Part shown: one piece after another, positions 9,267 through 18,942 of the stretch
Position numbering within the stretch: position 1 is the first letter of the stretch
How the letters are laid out: every line of letters begins with the position of its first letter
Origin: Candidatus Proximibacter danicus
Lineage (GTDB): Bacteria; Pseudomonadota; Gammaproteobacteria; Burkholderiales; Rhodocyclaceae
NCBI GenBank assembly: GCA_016710885.1
Contig: JADJUC010000030.1
Location: forward strand, 45,728 to 109,727
Length of the DNA stretch: 64,000 nucleotides
Reading direction: 5' to 3'
Notes under the pieces: generated by a model
What the model saw: only the letters and a program-made list of their open reading frames with translations
Database searches by the model: none
What the model was told of the DNA's origin: nothing
Position numbers and translations under genes: made by a program

Positions 9267-9869
9267 TCAGTCCTGCTTTTCAGCTGGCATCTGCAGTACG
9301 CGAATGCGATCTTTCGCACGAACGCGGACCTGCTCGGCAGGGTCGGTGTATTTGGTTTTCTTCGGGCCCCGGTAGGTAATCGCAATAGCAGCGACAATCG
9401 CCACCAGCAGAATCACCGAGGCAAGCTCGAAGGGATAAACAAAGTCGGTATAGATCAGGCGGCCAAGGTCCTTGGTATTTGAGGCGCCGGCAACCGCTTG
9501 CGGCGCGTCAGTCTCGAGAACACCAAGGTAATTGGCGGCCATCACGGCACCGAGTTCGGCAACCATGACGAGGCCAACGATCGCACCCAACGGCAGGTAG
9601 CTCCAGAAACCTTCGCGGATCCGATCAAGGTTGATGTCGAGCATCATCACCACGAAGAGGAAGAGCACCATCACCGCGCCGACATAGACGAGGATGAGCG
9701 ATATCGCCAGAAACTCGGCCTGCAGCAGCGCCCAGACACCAGCAGCCGAAAAAAAGGCAAGAATCAGGTTGAGCGCCGCATGTACCGGGTTGCGGGCGGT
9801 TATCACGCGCAAGCTGGCAAAGACCAGAATGGCGGACAGAAAGTAGAAAACGGCAGTCTTGAATTCCAT
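9267..9869 (-). CDS. nuoJ: NADH-quinone oxidoreductase subunit J
   Basis: A 200-residue protein with five predicted membrane helices and a charged C-terminal tail, matching NuoJ (ND6-like) of the complex I membrane arm. The conserved region EFLAISLILVYVGAVMVLFLF is visible around residues 51-71. An 80-bp gap separates it from nuoK, larger than elsewhere in the operon; no separate gene is seen in that gap. Confidence 0.94.
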   Translation of the reverse strand: MEFKTAVFYFLSAILVFASLRVITARNPVHAALNLILAFFSAAGVWALLQAEFLAISLILVYVGAVMVLFLFVVMMLDINLDRIREGFWSYLPLGAIVGLVMVAELGAVMAANYLGVLETDAPQAVAGASNTKDLGRLIYTDFVYPFELASVILLVAIVAAIAITYRGPKKTKYTDPAEQVRVRAKDRIRVLQMPAEKQD

Positions 9870-9881
9870 TGTGCTTTCCCG

Positions 9882-10382
9882 TCAGCGGAACTTCGCGTCC
9901 GCTTCGCGATCAGCGGCGATCTCGGCTTCGTAGCGGTCACCGTTGGCCAGCAGCATCGGCTTGGTGTAGTAAAGGTCACCACGCTTCTCGCCGTGATACT
10001 CGAAGACCCGCGTTTCAACGATGGCATCGACCGGGCAGGCTTCTTCGCAGAAACCGCAGAAGATGCACTTGGTCAAGTCGATGTCATAGCGCGTCGTGCG
10101 GCGTGACTTTTGCCCGTTTGCATCGTCGCGTTCACCGGACTCGATGGTGATGGCCAGCGCCGGGCAAACGGCTTCGCACAATTTGCAGGCAATACAGCGC
10201 TCTTCACCATTCGGGTAGCGGCGCAAGGCATGCAACCCGCGAAAGCGGAAGCTCTGCGGTGTTTTTTCTTCCGGGTACTGAATGGTGATCTTGCGGGCGA
10301 ACATGTAGCGCCCGGTCACCGACATTCCCTTGAGCAGCTCCTTGAGCAGGAGGCTGTTAAAAATTTCCTTCATCGATCCCAT
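9882..10382 (-). CDS. nuoI: NADH-quinone oxidoreductase subunit I (ferredoxin-like)
   Basis: A 166-residue peripheral subunit with two [4Fe-4S] binding motifs, CIACKLCEAVCP and CIFCGFCEEACP, which carry electrons toward the quinone site through clusters N6a and N6b. The N-terminal amphipathic segment (LLLKELLKGM) anchors it to the membrane arm. Start could be MGSMKEIF or the internal methionine three codons later. It lies between nuoH and nuoJ in the standard order. Confidence 0.95.
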   Translation of the reverse strand: MGSMKEIFNSLLLKELLKGMSVTGRYMFARKITIQYPEEKTPQSFRFRGLHALRRYPNGEERCIACKLCEAVCPALAITIESGERDDANGQKSRRTTRYDIDLTKCIFCGFCEEACPVDAIVETRVFEYHGEKRGDLYYTKPMLLANGDRYEAEIAADREADAKFR

Positions 10383-10392
10383 CGCTAGCCTC

Positions 10393-11445
10393 TCACTTCC
10401 AGATGTTCCAGGGCGACATCATCCAGCAGCCAACAACGACCAGCCAGACAAGGCACAGCGGAATGAACACTTTCCAGCCCAGGCGCATGATCTGGTCGTA
10501 GCGGTAGCGCGGGAAGGTGGCGCGTATCCACAGGAAGAAAAACAGCACTGCCGTAATCTTGCCGAAGAGCCAGAACAGGCTGTCGGGCAGGAAGCCGACC
10601 GGCGACAGCCAGCCGCCGAGGAACAGGATCGCGGTCAGCGCGGAGACCAGGATCATGTTGGCGTATTCAGCCAGGAAGAAAACAGCGAAAGCCATGCCCG
10701 AGTATTCGACGTGGAAGCCGACGATTTCCGATTCACCTTCGGCCATATCGAACGGTGCGCGGTTGGTTTCGGCAACGATCGAGATCAGATAGACGACGAA
10801 CATCGGCAGCAGCGGCAGCCAGTTCCAGGACAGGAAACCCAGCCCGTTATCGGCAAACATGCCCTGTCCCTGCGACTTGACGATGTCGCCAAGATTCAGG
10901 CTGTTCGAAACCATCAGCACGACGACCAGGGCAAAACCCATGGCGATTTCATAGGAAATCATCTGCGCGGCTGAGCGCATGCCACCGAGGAAGGCGTATT
11001 TGGAGTTGGACGACCAGCCGGCGAGGATGATGCCGTAGACGCCGATGGAGGTAATCGCCATCACGTACAGCAGGCTCGCATCGATGCTGGCAAGGAGCAG
11101 CGTATCGTTGAACGGGATCACGGCCCACGCAGCCAGCGCAGGGGCGAACGCGAACATCGGAGCAATCAGGAAGATCCCCTTGTTGGCCCCCGACGGAATA
11201 ACGATTTCCTTGAGCAACAGCTTGACGCCGTCGGCGATTGGCTGAATCAAGCCCCAAGGGCCGACACGATTTGGGCCGATCCGGACTTGCATCCAGCCGA
11301 TGACCTTGCGTTCCCAGAAAGTCAGATAGGCAACGCCGAGGAGAAGCGGTGCAATGATGAGTACGATCTTCAGCATCACCCAGACCAGCGGAAAAACCGT
11401 GCCGAATATGCCTTGCAAGAATTGCTGCAGCGCATCCACCATCAC
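10393..11445 (-). CDS. nuoH: NADH-quinone oxidoreductase subunit H
   Basis: A 350-residue membrane protein (ND1-like) that forms much of the quinone-binding chamber. Conserved stretches include ERKVIGWMQVRIGPNRVGPWG and AETNRAPFDMAEGESE with its acidic residues. The start overlaps the nuoG stop (GTG or the following ATG), indicating translational coupling. Length agrees with the family. Confidence 0.95.
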   Translation of the reverse strand: MMVDALQQFLQGIFGTVFPLVWVMLKIVLIIAPLLLGVAYLTFWERKVIGWMQVRIGPNRVGPWGLIQPIADGVKLLLKEIVIPSGANKGIFLIAPMFAFAPALAAWAVIPFNDTLLLASIDASLLYVMAITSIGVYGIILAGWSSNSKYAFLGGMRSAAQMISYEIAMGFALVVVLMVSNSLNLGDIVKSQGQGMFADNGLGFLSWNWLPLLPMFVVYLISIVAETNRAPFDMAEGESEIVGFHVEYSGMAFAVFFLAEYANMILVSALTAILFLGGWLSPVGFLPDSLFWLFGKITAVLFFFLWIRATFPRYRYDQIMRLGWKVFIPLCLVWLVVVGCWMMSPWNIWK

Positions 11446-13772
11446 GCACGCTCCACGGTAATCTGGCCGAACATGTCACCCAGCGCAGCGGTGGCAGCAT
11501 GGGCTGCGGCTACGCGGACACATGCCGCCGGAACGGTTTCATCGATCTTTGCAACCATCAGGGCTTCACCCTGACCTTGCCGGACACGAACCTGAGCTCC
11601 TTCAGCGATGCCCAGCTGCGCCGCTGTTTCGGCATTCAGACGAGCCGTCGGGGCTGCCGCATCACGCGTCATCTGCAACGCCGGCGAGCGACGGGCCAAG
11701 GCATCGGCAAAGTGAATCGGCACATCGGCGATACGCTGCAAACCGCCAACGCTGCCGCCAAGCGTCAGGGCATGGCCACTGATGCCGTTGTTCAGACCGG
11801 AAACGAATTCGGTACCTGCGGGAATGACGGAATCGCGCACAGCTTCGCTCGACTGGAAGTCAAAGCCCGCCAGCCCCAGCACGTTACCCAGCACACGCAG
11901 CACCTTCCAGCCAGGGCGGGCATCGCCGAGCGGCTTTACAACACCGTTGAAGCTCTGAACGCGGCCTTCGGTGTTAACGAAGGTGCCCGACGTTTCAGTG
12001 AAGGGGGTAATCGGTAGCAGGGCATCGGCGTATTCAGCGGCAGCCCCATCCTTGAACGCGGACAACGCAACCGTAAATGCTGCCTGCTTGAGCGCTGCCA
12101 CGGCCTGTGCGCCATTGTGGGCGTCGAGATCCAGTTCGGCACCGAGAACCACGTAGGCTTTGCGCGGCTGTGCCAGCATTTCGTAGGCCGAGAGCCCCTC
12201 ACCGGCAGCACCCGCAATGTAACCACCAACGCTGTTGGCCGCTTCGCCGAGGAAACCGAAGCTGGCTCCCGTGATGTTCGCCAGTTCCTGCGCCAACGCC
12301 TGCAACTGCGCGGCATCAGCATGCTGTTCGGCAACGTTGCCGAGGAAAATGGCGCGCTTTTCGCCTTCGATCAGGCTCGCGGCGATTGCCTTGCTCTTCT
12401 CGCACGGCTCGATGCTTTCAAGACCTGCCGGCACCGCAGCGCCCTTGGCCTGCGCCACCGCCTTGACGATGGCAGCAAGCGCCAACGAAAGATCGGCTGG
12501 CGCGACGACGACATTGCCATGCAGCTTGATCAGCGGATCATCACCGGCGACGGTAACAAGGCTGACCTTGGTGTATTTCTTGGCGGCCTGACGCAGGCGC
12601 TGCGCCAACAGCGGGTGATCCTTGCGCAGGAAGCTGCCAACCACGAGGGCGGCATCGAGATCCTTGATCTCGGAAATCTTGAGGCCAAGCCAGGGCGTAC
12701 CGGCACGTTTGCCATCCGCTGAAAAATCGCGACGACGGAGGCGGAAATCGACGTTTTTCGAACCCAGGCCAGAAGCTACTTTCTTCAGCAGCACCAGCTC
12801 TTCCAGCGTGGCATGCGGCGACGCGAGGAAGCCGAGTTCGCCAGCGCCCTGTTCCTTGACGATATCCTTTAGCGCGTGGGCAACGTAGTCGAGGGCGACA
12901 TTCCATTCAACTTCACGCAACTGGCCGTCGACACGAATCATCGGCTTCTGCAGACGAGCATCGCTGTTCAGCGACTCGTAGGAGAAACGATCCTTGTCGG
13001 AAATCCAGCACTCATTGACGTCTTCGTTCTCGCGCGGCAGAACGCGCATGACGCGGTTATTCTTGACCTGCACCACCAGGTTGGCGCCAACACTGTCGTG
13101 TGGGCTCACCGACTTGCGGCGCTGCAGCTCCCACGAACGGGCGGCATAGCGGAACGGCTTTGAGGTGAGGGCGCCGACCGGGCAGAGATCGATCATGTTG
13201 CCCGACAGCTCGGAATCAACTGAACGGCCAACGAAGGTGGTGATCTCGGAATGCATGTTGCGGTTGCCCATGCCGAATTCCATGATGCCGCCGATTTCCT
13301 GACCAAAACGAACACAGCGTGTGCAGTGGATGCAGCGGCTCATCTCTTCCATGGAGATCAGCGGGCCGACGTTCTTGTGGAACACCACACGCTTTTCTTC
13401 CTGATAGCGTGAGCTGCTGGCGCCGTAACCAACCGCCAGATCCTGCAACTGGCACTCGCCCCCTTGGTCACAGACCGGGCAATCAAGCGGGTGATTGATC
13501 AGCAGGAATTCCATCACCCCCTTCTGCGCCTTGACGGCCAGTTCGGAGTGCGTGAAAACCTTCATGCCATTGGTGACGGGAGTCGCACAAGCCGGCAGTG
13601 GCTTCGGCGCTTTCTCGACCTGCACCAGACACATCCGGCAGTTGGCAGCGATAGAGAGCTTCTTGTGGTAGCAGAAGTGCGGGATATAGGCCCCGACCTG
13701 CTGCGCAGCATCCATGACGGTACTACCATCGGGCACCTGCACCTGTTTGCCGTCGATTTCGATTTCCAGCAT
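11442..13772 (-). CDS. nuoG: NADH-quinone oxidoreductase subunit G
   Basis: A 776-residue peripheral-arm subunit. The N-terminus is a [2Fe-2S] ferredoxin domain (CHKK-type region and NCRMCLVQVEKAPKPLPAC), then a His/Cys motif region (CPVCDQGGECQLQD), then a [4Fe-4S] motif (RCIHCTRCVRFGQEIGG), followed by a large molybdopterin-oxidoreductase-like domain. The C-terminal part is alanine-rich and less conserved, as is common in NuoG. It passes electrons from NuoF/E to NuoI/B. It sits 9 bp after nuoF and overlaps nuoH. Confidence 0.94.
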   Translation of the reverse strand: MLEIEIDGKQVQVPDGSTVMDAAQQVGAYIPHFCYHKKLSIAANCRMCLVQVEKAPKPLPACATPVTNGMKVFTHSELAVKAQKGVMEFLLINHPLDCPVCDQGGECQLQDLAVGYGASSSRYQEEKRVVFHKNVGPLISMEEMSRCIHCTRCVRFGQEIGGIMEFGMGNRNMHSEITTFVGRSVDSELSGNMIDLCPVGALTSKPFRYAARSWELQRRKSVSPHDSVGANLVVQVKNNRVMRVLPRENEDVNECWISDKDRFSYESLNSDARLQKPMIRVDGQLREVEWNVALDYVAHALKDIVKEQGAGELGFLASPHATLEELVLLKKVASGLGSKNVDFRLRRRDFSADGKRAGTPWLGLKISEIKDLDAALVVGSFLRKDHPLLAQRLRQAAKKYTKVSLVTVAGDDPLIKLHGNVVVAPADLSLALAAIVKAVAQAKGAAVPAGLESIEPCEKSKAIAASLIEGEKRAIFLGNVAEQHADAAQLQALAQELANITGASFGFLGEAANSVGGYIAGAAGEGLSAYEMLAQPRKAYVVLGAELDLDAHNGAQAVAALKQAAFTVALSAFKDGAAAEYADALLPITPFTETSGTFVNTEGRVQSFNGVVKPLGDARPGWKVLRVLGNVLGLAGFDFQSSEAVRDSVIPAGTEFVSGLNNGISGHALTLGGSVGGLQRIADVPIHFADALARRSPALQMTRDAAAPTARLNAETAAQLGIAEGAQVRVRQGQGEALMVAKIDETVPAACVRVAAAHAATAALGDMFGQITVERA

Positions 13773-13781
13773 GTCTCTACC

Positions 13782-15110
13782 TTAAGCCTTAGCCGTGAAG
13801 AACCCGCTGCCGGCGCGCTGGACGTCGACAGGTACGAGGCACTTCTTGTGTTCGATGTGGTATTCGAATTCGCTGCCGAAGTGCTTGACGAAACTCTGCA
13901 CTGGCAGCGAAGCAGCATCACCGAGGGCGCAAATGGTTCGGCCCATGATGTTGTTGAGGACGTTGTTCAGGGTATCCAGATCTTCCGGACGACCATGGCC
14001 GTGCTCGATGCGATGCACGACCTTGTAAAGCCACGAAGTGCCTTCGCGGCAAGGTGTGCACTGACCGCAGGATTCTTCGTAGTAGAAGAAGGACAGCCGC
14101 TCCAGCGCCTTGACCATGCAGGTCGTTTCGTCCATGACGATGACCGCGCCGGAACCGAGCATGGAGCCGGCTTTGCTGATGCCGTCATAGTCCATCGTGG
14201 CATCCATCATGATGTCACCCGGAATTACCGGCGCCGATGAGCCGCCTGGGATGCACCCCTTGAGCTTGCGACCGCCACGCATGCCGCCGGCCATTTCCAG
14301 CAGTGTCGCGAATGGCGTACCGAGCGGAATTTCGTAATTGCCGGGACGATTGACGTGGCCGGAGATCGAGAACAGCTTGGTGCCGCCGTTGTTCGCCTTG
14401 CCGGCTTCGAGGAAGGCCTGACCGCCCATGTTCAGGATGAACGGGATGGCGCCAAAGGTCTCGGTGTTGTTGATCGTCGTCGGCTTGCCGTAGAGACCGA
14501 AGGAGGCCGGAAATGGCGGCTTGAAGCGCGGCTGCCCCTTCTTGCCTTCGATCGATTCGAGCAGCGCGGTTTCTTCACCGCAGATGTAGGCGCCGTAGCC
14601 GTGGTGCGCAAACAGTTCGAAGTTGAAGCCGGAGCCAAGCAAATTCTGGCCAATGAAACCGGCAGCCCGGGCTTCGTCCAGCGCCTCTTCGAAGCGCTTG
14701 TAGATTTCCCAGACTTCGCCATGGATGTAGTTGTAGCCACGGTTGGCCCCCATCGCGTAGGCAGCGATGGCCATCCCCTCGATCACCGAGTGCGGGTTGT
14801 AGCGCAGGATGTCGCGGTCCTTGAACGTACCCGGCTCGCCTTCGTCCGAGTTGCAGACGACGTATTTGTCGCCGGGGAACGAGCGCGGCATGAACGACCA
14901 CTTGAGGCCGGTCGGAAAACCAGCACCGCCGCGACCGCGCAGCACCGAAGTCTTCACTTCGGCAATGACTTGTTCCTGCGGAATTTTTTCCTCAAGGATG
15001 CGCTTCAGCGCTTTGTAGCCGCCGCGCTTGACGTAGTCGGCGAGACGCCAGGCGTTGTCGCCGTCGAGGCCAGCCGTCAGAACCGGATTGATTGCACCGA
15101 GGATGGCCAT
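13782..15110 (-). CDS. nuoF: NADH-quinone oxidoreductase subunit F
   Basis: A 442-residue NADH dehydrogenase subunit that binds NADH, FMN and one [4Fe-4S] cluster. Visible motifs are GRGGAGFPTGLKW (NADH/FMN binding), NSDEGEPGTFKDRD, YICGEETAL and the cluster motif ESCGQCTPCREG. The start MAILGAINPVL at 15110 was chosen because it overlaps the nuoE stop as TAATG; an upstream extension of 36 residues is basic, low in family character and lies inside nuoE. Confidence 0.95.
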   Translation of the reverse strand: MAILGAINPVLTAGLDGDNAWRLADYVKRGGYKALKRILEEKIPQEQVIAEVKTSVLRGRGGAGFPTGLKWSFMPRSFPGDKYVVCNSDEGEPGTFKDRDILRYNPHSVIEGMAIAAYAMGANRGYNYIHGEVWEIYKRFEEALDEARAAGFIGQNLLGSGFNFELFAHHGYGAYICGEETALLESIEGKKGQPRFKPPFPASFGLYGKPTTINNTETFGAIPFILNMGGQAFLEAGKANNGGTKLFSISGHVNRPGNYEIPLGTPFATLLEMAGGMRGGRKLKGCIPGGSSAPVIPGDIMMDATMDYDGISKAGSMLGSGAVIVMDETTCMVKALERLSFFYYEESCGQCTPCREGTSWLYKVVHRIEHGHGRPEDLDTLNNVLNNIMGRTICALGDAASLPVQSFVKHFGSEFEYHIEHKKCLVPVDVQRAGSGFFTAKA

Positions 15111-15595
15111 TATTCGAGCTCCGCCAGCAATTTGTCGATCTGCTCCGGATTCATCCAGCTGCACATCTTGCGGTTGTTGACGATCATCACCGGCGCGTCG
15201 CCGCAGGCGCCCATGCACTCGCCCTGTTTCAGCGTGTATTTGCCGTCGGCAGTCGTCTCGTTGTAATCAATGCCAAGCTTGGTCTTCAGATATTCACCTG
15301 CATCAACACCGCCAGTAAGCATGCACGGCAGGTTGGTGCAGACGGTCAGCTTGTACTTGCCGACCGGCTTCAGGTCGTACATGTTGTAGAAGCTTGCCAC
15401 CTCCCACGCTGCAATCGGCTCGATGCCAATGTAGCGAGCAACGAATTCGATCGTCTCGGGTGCGAGCCAGCCCTTTTCTTCCTGGGCAATCTGCAAACCG
15501 GCCATGATCGCCGACTGAAACTGCTCGGCAGGATACTTGGCAAGTTCGCGGTCGATTTTCTTGAGGCTCTCTGGTGTCAGTAGGGGAGTCAGCAT
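15110..15595 (-). CDS. nuoE: NADH-quinone oxidoreductase subunit E
   Basis: A 161-residue thioredoxin-fold [2Fe-2S] protein of the NADH dehydrogenase module. The four ligating cysteines are seen in VCTNLPCML and GECMGACGDAPV. Stop and start codons overlap those of nuoF and nuoD, typical of tight complex I operons. Confidence 0.95.
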   Translation of the reverse strand: MLTPLLTPESLKKIDRELAKYPAEQFQSAIMAGLQIAQEEKGWLAPETIEFVARYIGIEPIAAWEVASFYNMYDLKPVGKYKLTVCTNLPCMLTGGVDAGEYLKTKLGIDYNETTADGKYTLKQGECMGACGDAPVMIVNNRKMCSWMNPEQIDKLLAELE

Positions 15596-16848
15596 CAGCG
15601 GTCGATCTCACCAAAAACGATATCCTGGGAACCGATGATCGTAACGACATCGGCAAGCATGTGGCCGCGCGCCATCTCGTCCATGGCGGAGAGATGGACA
15701 TAGCCAGGTGCACGAATCTTCATGCGATACGGCTTGTTGGCACCATCCGAAACAAAATAGATGCCGAACTCGCCCTTCGGGTGCTCGATGGCGGCGTAGG
15801 CCTCGCCCTCGGGCACGTGAATACCTTCGGTGCAGAGCTTGAAGTGATGGATCAACTCTTCCATGTTCGACTTCATCTGCTCACGCGGCGGCGGTGCAAC
15901 CTTGTAGTTGTCGGTAATCACGGGCCCCGGATTCTTGCGCAGCCAATCAATACACTGCTTCATGATGCGGTTCGACTGACGCATTTCTTCCATGCGCACG
16001 AGATAGCGGTCATACGAATCGCCATTGACGCCTACCGGAATGTCAAAATCGAGACGGTCATAAACTTCATACGGCTGCTTCTTGCGCACATCCCAGGCGA
16101 TCCCCGAGCCACGCAACATGGCGCCGGAGAACCCCAGCTGCAGTGCGCGCTCAGGCGAAACGATGCCGACGTTGACCAAGCGCTGTTTCCAGATGCGGTT
16201 ATCGGTGAGCAGGGTTTCGTACTCAGCGAGATATTTCGGGAAACGGTTGGTGAAATCCTCAAGGAAATCGAGCAAGGAGCCAGAGCGGGCTTCGTTCAGC
16301 ACCTTTAGATCAGCCGGCTTCTTCCATTTGTTCTCGGTGTACTGCGGCATGCTGTCCGGCAGGTCACGATAGACGCCGCCAGGGCGATAGTAAGCCGCAT
16401 GCATGCGGGCACCGGAGACGGCCTCGTAGGCATCCATCAGATCTTCCCGCTCACGGAAAGCGTAGAGGACCATGGTCATGGCGCCGACGTCGAGGCCGTG
16501 GCAACCGACCCACAAGAGATGGTTCAGAAGGCGCGTGATTTCGTCGAAGAGGACACGAATGTACTGTGCTCGCAGCGGAACCTCGACTTGCAGCAACTTC
16601 TCGACCGCCAAGCAGTAGGCGTGCTCATTGCTCATCATCGACACATAGTCGAGGCGATCCATGTAAGGCATCGCCTGGATCCAGGTACGCGTTTCTGCCA
16701 GCTTTTCAGTCGCGCGGTGCAGCAAGCCGATGTGCGGGTCGGCACGCATGACAACTTCGCCATCAAGTTCAAGCACCATGCGCAGCACGCCGTGCGCTGC
16801 CGGGTGTTGCGGACCGAAGTTCAGGGTGTAGTTGCGGATCTCGGCCAT
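15595..16848 (-). CDS. nuoD: NADH-quinone oxidoreductase subunit D
   Basis: A 417-residue protein of the 49-kDa subunit family, which with NuoB forms the quinone reduction site. Conserved N-terminal FGPQHPAAHG and the GLLHRATEKL segment are present, and the C-terminus ends in DIVFGEIDR as in other NuoD proteins. Start MAEIRNYTLNFG at 16848 was preferred to an upstream ATG inside nuoC because it matches family N-termini and lies 1 bp after the nuoC stop. Confidence 0.95.
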   Translation of the reverse strand: MAEIRNYTLNFGPQHPAAHGVLRMVLELDGEVVMRADPHIGLLHRATEKLAETRTWIQAMPYMDRLDYVSMMSNEHAYCLAVEKLLQVEVPLRAQYIRVLFDEITRLLNHLLWVGCHGLDVGAMTMVLYAFREREDLMDAYEAVSGARMHAAYYRPGGVYRDLPDSMPQYTENKWKKPADLKVLNEARSGSLLDFLEDFTNRFPKYLAEYETLLTDNRIWKQRLVNVGIVSPERALQLGFSGAMLRGSGIAWDVRKKQPYEVYDRLDFDIPVGVNGDSYDRYLVRMEEMRQSNRIMKQCIDWLRKNPGPVITDNYKVAPPPREQMKSNMEELIHHFKLCTEGIHVPEGEAYAAIEHPKGEFGIYFVSDGANKPYRMKIRAPGYVHLSAMDEMARGHMLADVVTIIGSQDIVFGEIDR

Positions 16849-16849
16849 C

Positions 16850-17446
16850 TCAGAGATCTCCGTAGGTTGCTTCGCGGACGATACGCGGCGTGTTTTCACG
16901 CGGCTCGATCGTCACTGGCTGATAAATCACACGACGCTGATCGGGGTCGTAACGCATCTCGACATAGCCCGAAATCGGAAAATCCTTGCGGAACGGATGA
17001 CCGATGAAGCCATAGTCGGTCAGGATGCGGCGCAGGTCGTTGTGCCCGGGGAAGACGATGCCGTAAAGATCGAAAGCCTCGCGCTCGAACCAGTTGGCAC
17101 TGGACCACAGCGCAATAATCGACGGAATCGACGGAAAATCGTTATTGTCCGCGAATACCCGCACACGCAGCCGCTGGTTGTTGGCGACCGACAGGAGATG
17201 AACGACGACCGCGTAGCGCAAGCCCGGCCACTCGCCATTGCCATAAGCAGAGTAGTCGACGCCACAAAGGTCGATCATTTCATCGAAACCCAGATCGACT
17301 CCGTCTCGAAGCGTCTGCATGACGTCAAGATAATCGGTGGCAGCAACCTCGATGGTCAGCTCACCCAGGGCGAGCTTTTTCGACTTCATGCGCTCGCCGA
17401 GATGTTTTTCCAGGTTCAGGCCAAGCGCTTCCAGCTTCGCGGACAT
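16850..17446 (-). CDS. nuoC: NADH-quinone oxidoreductase subunit C
   Basis: A 198-residue 30-kDa-type subunit linking the NADH module to the quinone module. The signature ANWFEREAFDLYGIVFPGH and the following RRILTDYGFIGHPFRKDFP are clear. As in most betaproteobacteria NuoC and NuoD are separate proteins rather than the NuoCD fusion of enteric bacteria. 18 bp separate it from nuoB. Confidence 0.95.
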   Translation of the reverse strand: MSAKLEALGLNLEKHLGERMKSKKLALGELTIEVAATDYLDVMQTLRDGVDLGFDEMIDLCGVDYSAYGNGEWPGLRYAVVVHLLSVANNQRLRVRVFADNNDFPSIPSIIALWSSANWFEREAFDLYGIVFPGHNDLRRILTDYGFIGHPFRKDFPISGYVEMRYDPDQRRVIYQPVTIEPRENTPRIVREATYGDL

Positions 17447-17464
17447 GTGCGGATCTCGGTGAAA

Positions 17465-17941
17465 TTAGCGGGCGATGGTGTTGGTACGACGAATCTTGTT
17501 CTGCAACTGGATCAAGCCGTACAGCAATGCTTCTGCTGTCGGCGGACAGCCCGGAACATAGATATCTACCGGAACAATCCGGTCGCAACCACGAACAACG
17601 GAATACGAATAGTGGTAATAGCCACCACCATTTGCACAGGAACCCATGGAAATGACCCAACGCGGCTCGGCCATCTGGTCGTAAACCTTGCGCAGGGCTG
17701 GCGCCATCTTGTTGGTCAACGTTCCGGCGACAATCATGACGTCGGACTGACGCGGGCTTGGCCGGAACACGATGCCGAAACGATCGAGGTCGTAGCGGGA
17801 GCAACCCGCCTGAATCATCTCAACGGCACAACAAGCAAGACCAAAAGTCATCGGCCACAACGAGCCGGTGCGGACATAGTTGATCAGTTTGTCTGCTGTA
17901 GTGGTGATGAAGCCTTCTTGCAGGACGCCTTCGATACTCAT
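17465..17941 (-). CDS. nuoB: NADH-quinone oxidoreductase subunit B
   Basis: A 158-residue PSST-type subunit holding the terminal [4Fe-4S] cluster N2. The ligands are seen in GLACCAVEM, GSCANGGG and VPGCPPTAEAL. It is located between nuoA and nuoC in the canonical order. Confidence 0.96.
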   Translation of the reverse strand: MSIEGVLQEGFITTTADKLINYVRTGSLWPMTFGLACCAVEMIQAGCSRYDLDRFGIVFRPSPRQSDVMIVAGTLTNKMAPALRKVYDQMAEPRWVISMGSCANGGGYYHYSYSVVRGCDRIVPVDIYVPGCPPTAEALLYGLIQLQNKIRRTNTIAR

Positions 17942-17951
17942 TGCCTACCCC

Positions 17952-18326
17952 TTATTCCCACTCCAGGGCGCCCTTGGCCCAGGCATACACGTAGCCAACG
18001 ACGAGAATGGCAACGAAAACCATCATCTCGACAAATCCGAACAGCTTGATTGCAGGTGTTTCGACAATTTCCTTGAAGATGGTCGCCCAAGGAAACAGGA
18101 AGGCAATTTCAAGGTCAAAAAGGATGAAGATGATCGCAATCAGGTAATAGCGAACATCGAATTTCATGCGTGCGTCTTCGAAAGCCTCGAAACCGCATTC
18201 ATAGGGAGAAAGTTTTTCGCTGTCAGGGCGGCTGGGAGCAACAAGCCAACCAAGAAGAACCGGGAGTATGCCAAAGGCGACACCCACCAGGATGAACACC
18301 AAGATCGGGAAGTAATTTTCCAGCAT
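17952..18326 (-). CDS. nuoA: NADH-quinone oxidoreductase subunit A
   Basis: First gene of the complex I operon: 124 residues with three predicted membrane helices and the conserved SPYECGFEAFEDARMKFDVR loop. The stop lies 10 bp before nuoB. The promoter is presumably in the 75 bp between it and the tRNA-Leu gene, or transcription may continue from secG/tRNA upstream. Confidence 0.95.
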   Translation of the reverse strand: MLENYFPILVFILVGVAFGILPVLLGWLVAPSRPDSEKLSPYECGFEAFEDARMKFDVRYYLIAIIFILFDLEIAFLFPWATIFKEIVETPAIKLFGFVEMMVFVAILVVGYVYAWAKGALEWE

Positions 18327-18399
18327 GATCCGCCACGCTTTCGCTGCATTTCAACCCGGAGCCATGCGCACTACAACCCCCTGCATGACTCCCGCTCGT

Positions 18400-18484
18400 T
18401 GGTGCCGACGATGAGACTCGAACTCATACGACCGAAGTCACTACCCCCTCAAGATAGCGTGTCTACCAATTTCACCACGTCGGC
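18400..18484 (-). tRNA. tRNA-Leu, anticodon GAG
   Basis: An 85-nt cloverleaf including encoded CCA. Acceptor arm GCCGACG pairs with CGTCGGC, followed by discriminator A and CCA. The anticodon stem CTATC/GGTAG encloses the loop TTGAGGG, giving anticodon GAG (reads CUC/CUU). A long variable arm (class II tRNA) and the GTTCGAGTC T-loop are visible. It lies between secG and nuoA, a placement common in betaproteobacteria. Confidence 0.95.
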
Positions 18485-18548
18485 ACTGCCTACAATGGAC
18501 TGCGGAACGAATCGAGGACCTACTTTTCCGCGCCCATCTTTTAACTGC

Positions 18549-18932
18549 TTATTTAGGAATATCTTTCGCCTTGGAGTCATTCAGACCCGGCGTCGCAGCC
18601 TTGCTTTCAGCTGCTTGTTCACCCTTCGACACCGGTGCCGAAAGAGGCTGCGATTGTACCGCATTCTCCATCACGCTGCCAGACGTTTTTGGCTTGTTTG
18701 AAGCGATGTAGGCCAGTGCCAGGCTTGTTGCAAAAAAGACTGCCGCCAGCACCGCTGTTGTACGACTCAAAAAGTTGGCCGATCCTGTCGCGCCGAACAA
18801 GCTGCCTGAAGCACCGCTACCAAAAGCAGCCCCCATGTCGGCGCCTTTGCCGTGCTGCATCAGCACAAGACCACAGACCGACAAACCAATCAGGATATGT
18901 GCCACCAGAATTACTGAAAACAGAGCATCCAT
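18549..18932 (-). CDS. secG: Protein-export membrane protein SecG
   Basis: A 127-residue small translocon subunit with two membrane helices. The conserved VLMQHGKGADMGAAFGSGAS connecting loop between helices is characteristic. The C-terminal tail is hydrophilic, rich in Lys, Ser and Ala. Start MDALFSVILVAHI at 18932 was chosen because the longer reading frame overlaps tpiA and has a basic, non-family N-terminus. It follows tpiA by 10 bp, the usual pairing. Confidence 0.93.
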   Translation of the reverse strand: MDALFSVILVAHILIGLSVCGLVLMQHGKGADMGAAFGSGASGSLFGATGSANFLSRTTAVLAAVFFATSLALAYIASNKPKTSGSVMENAVQSQPLSAPVSKGEQAAESKAATPGLNDSKAKDIPK

Positions 18933-18942
18933 TCTTTCAACC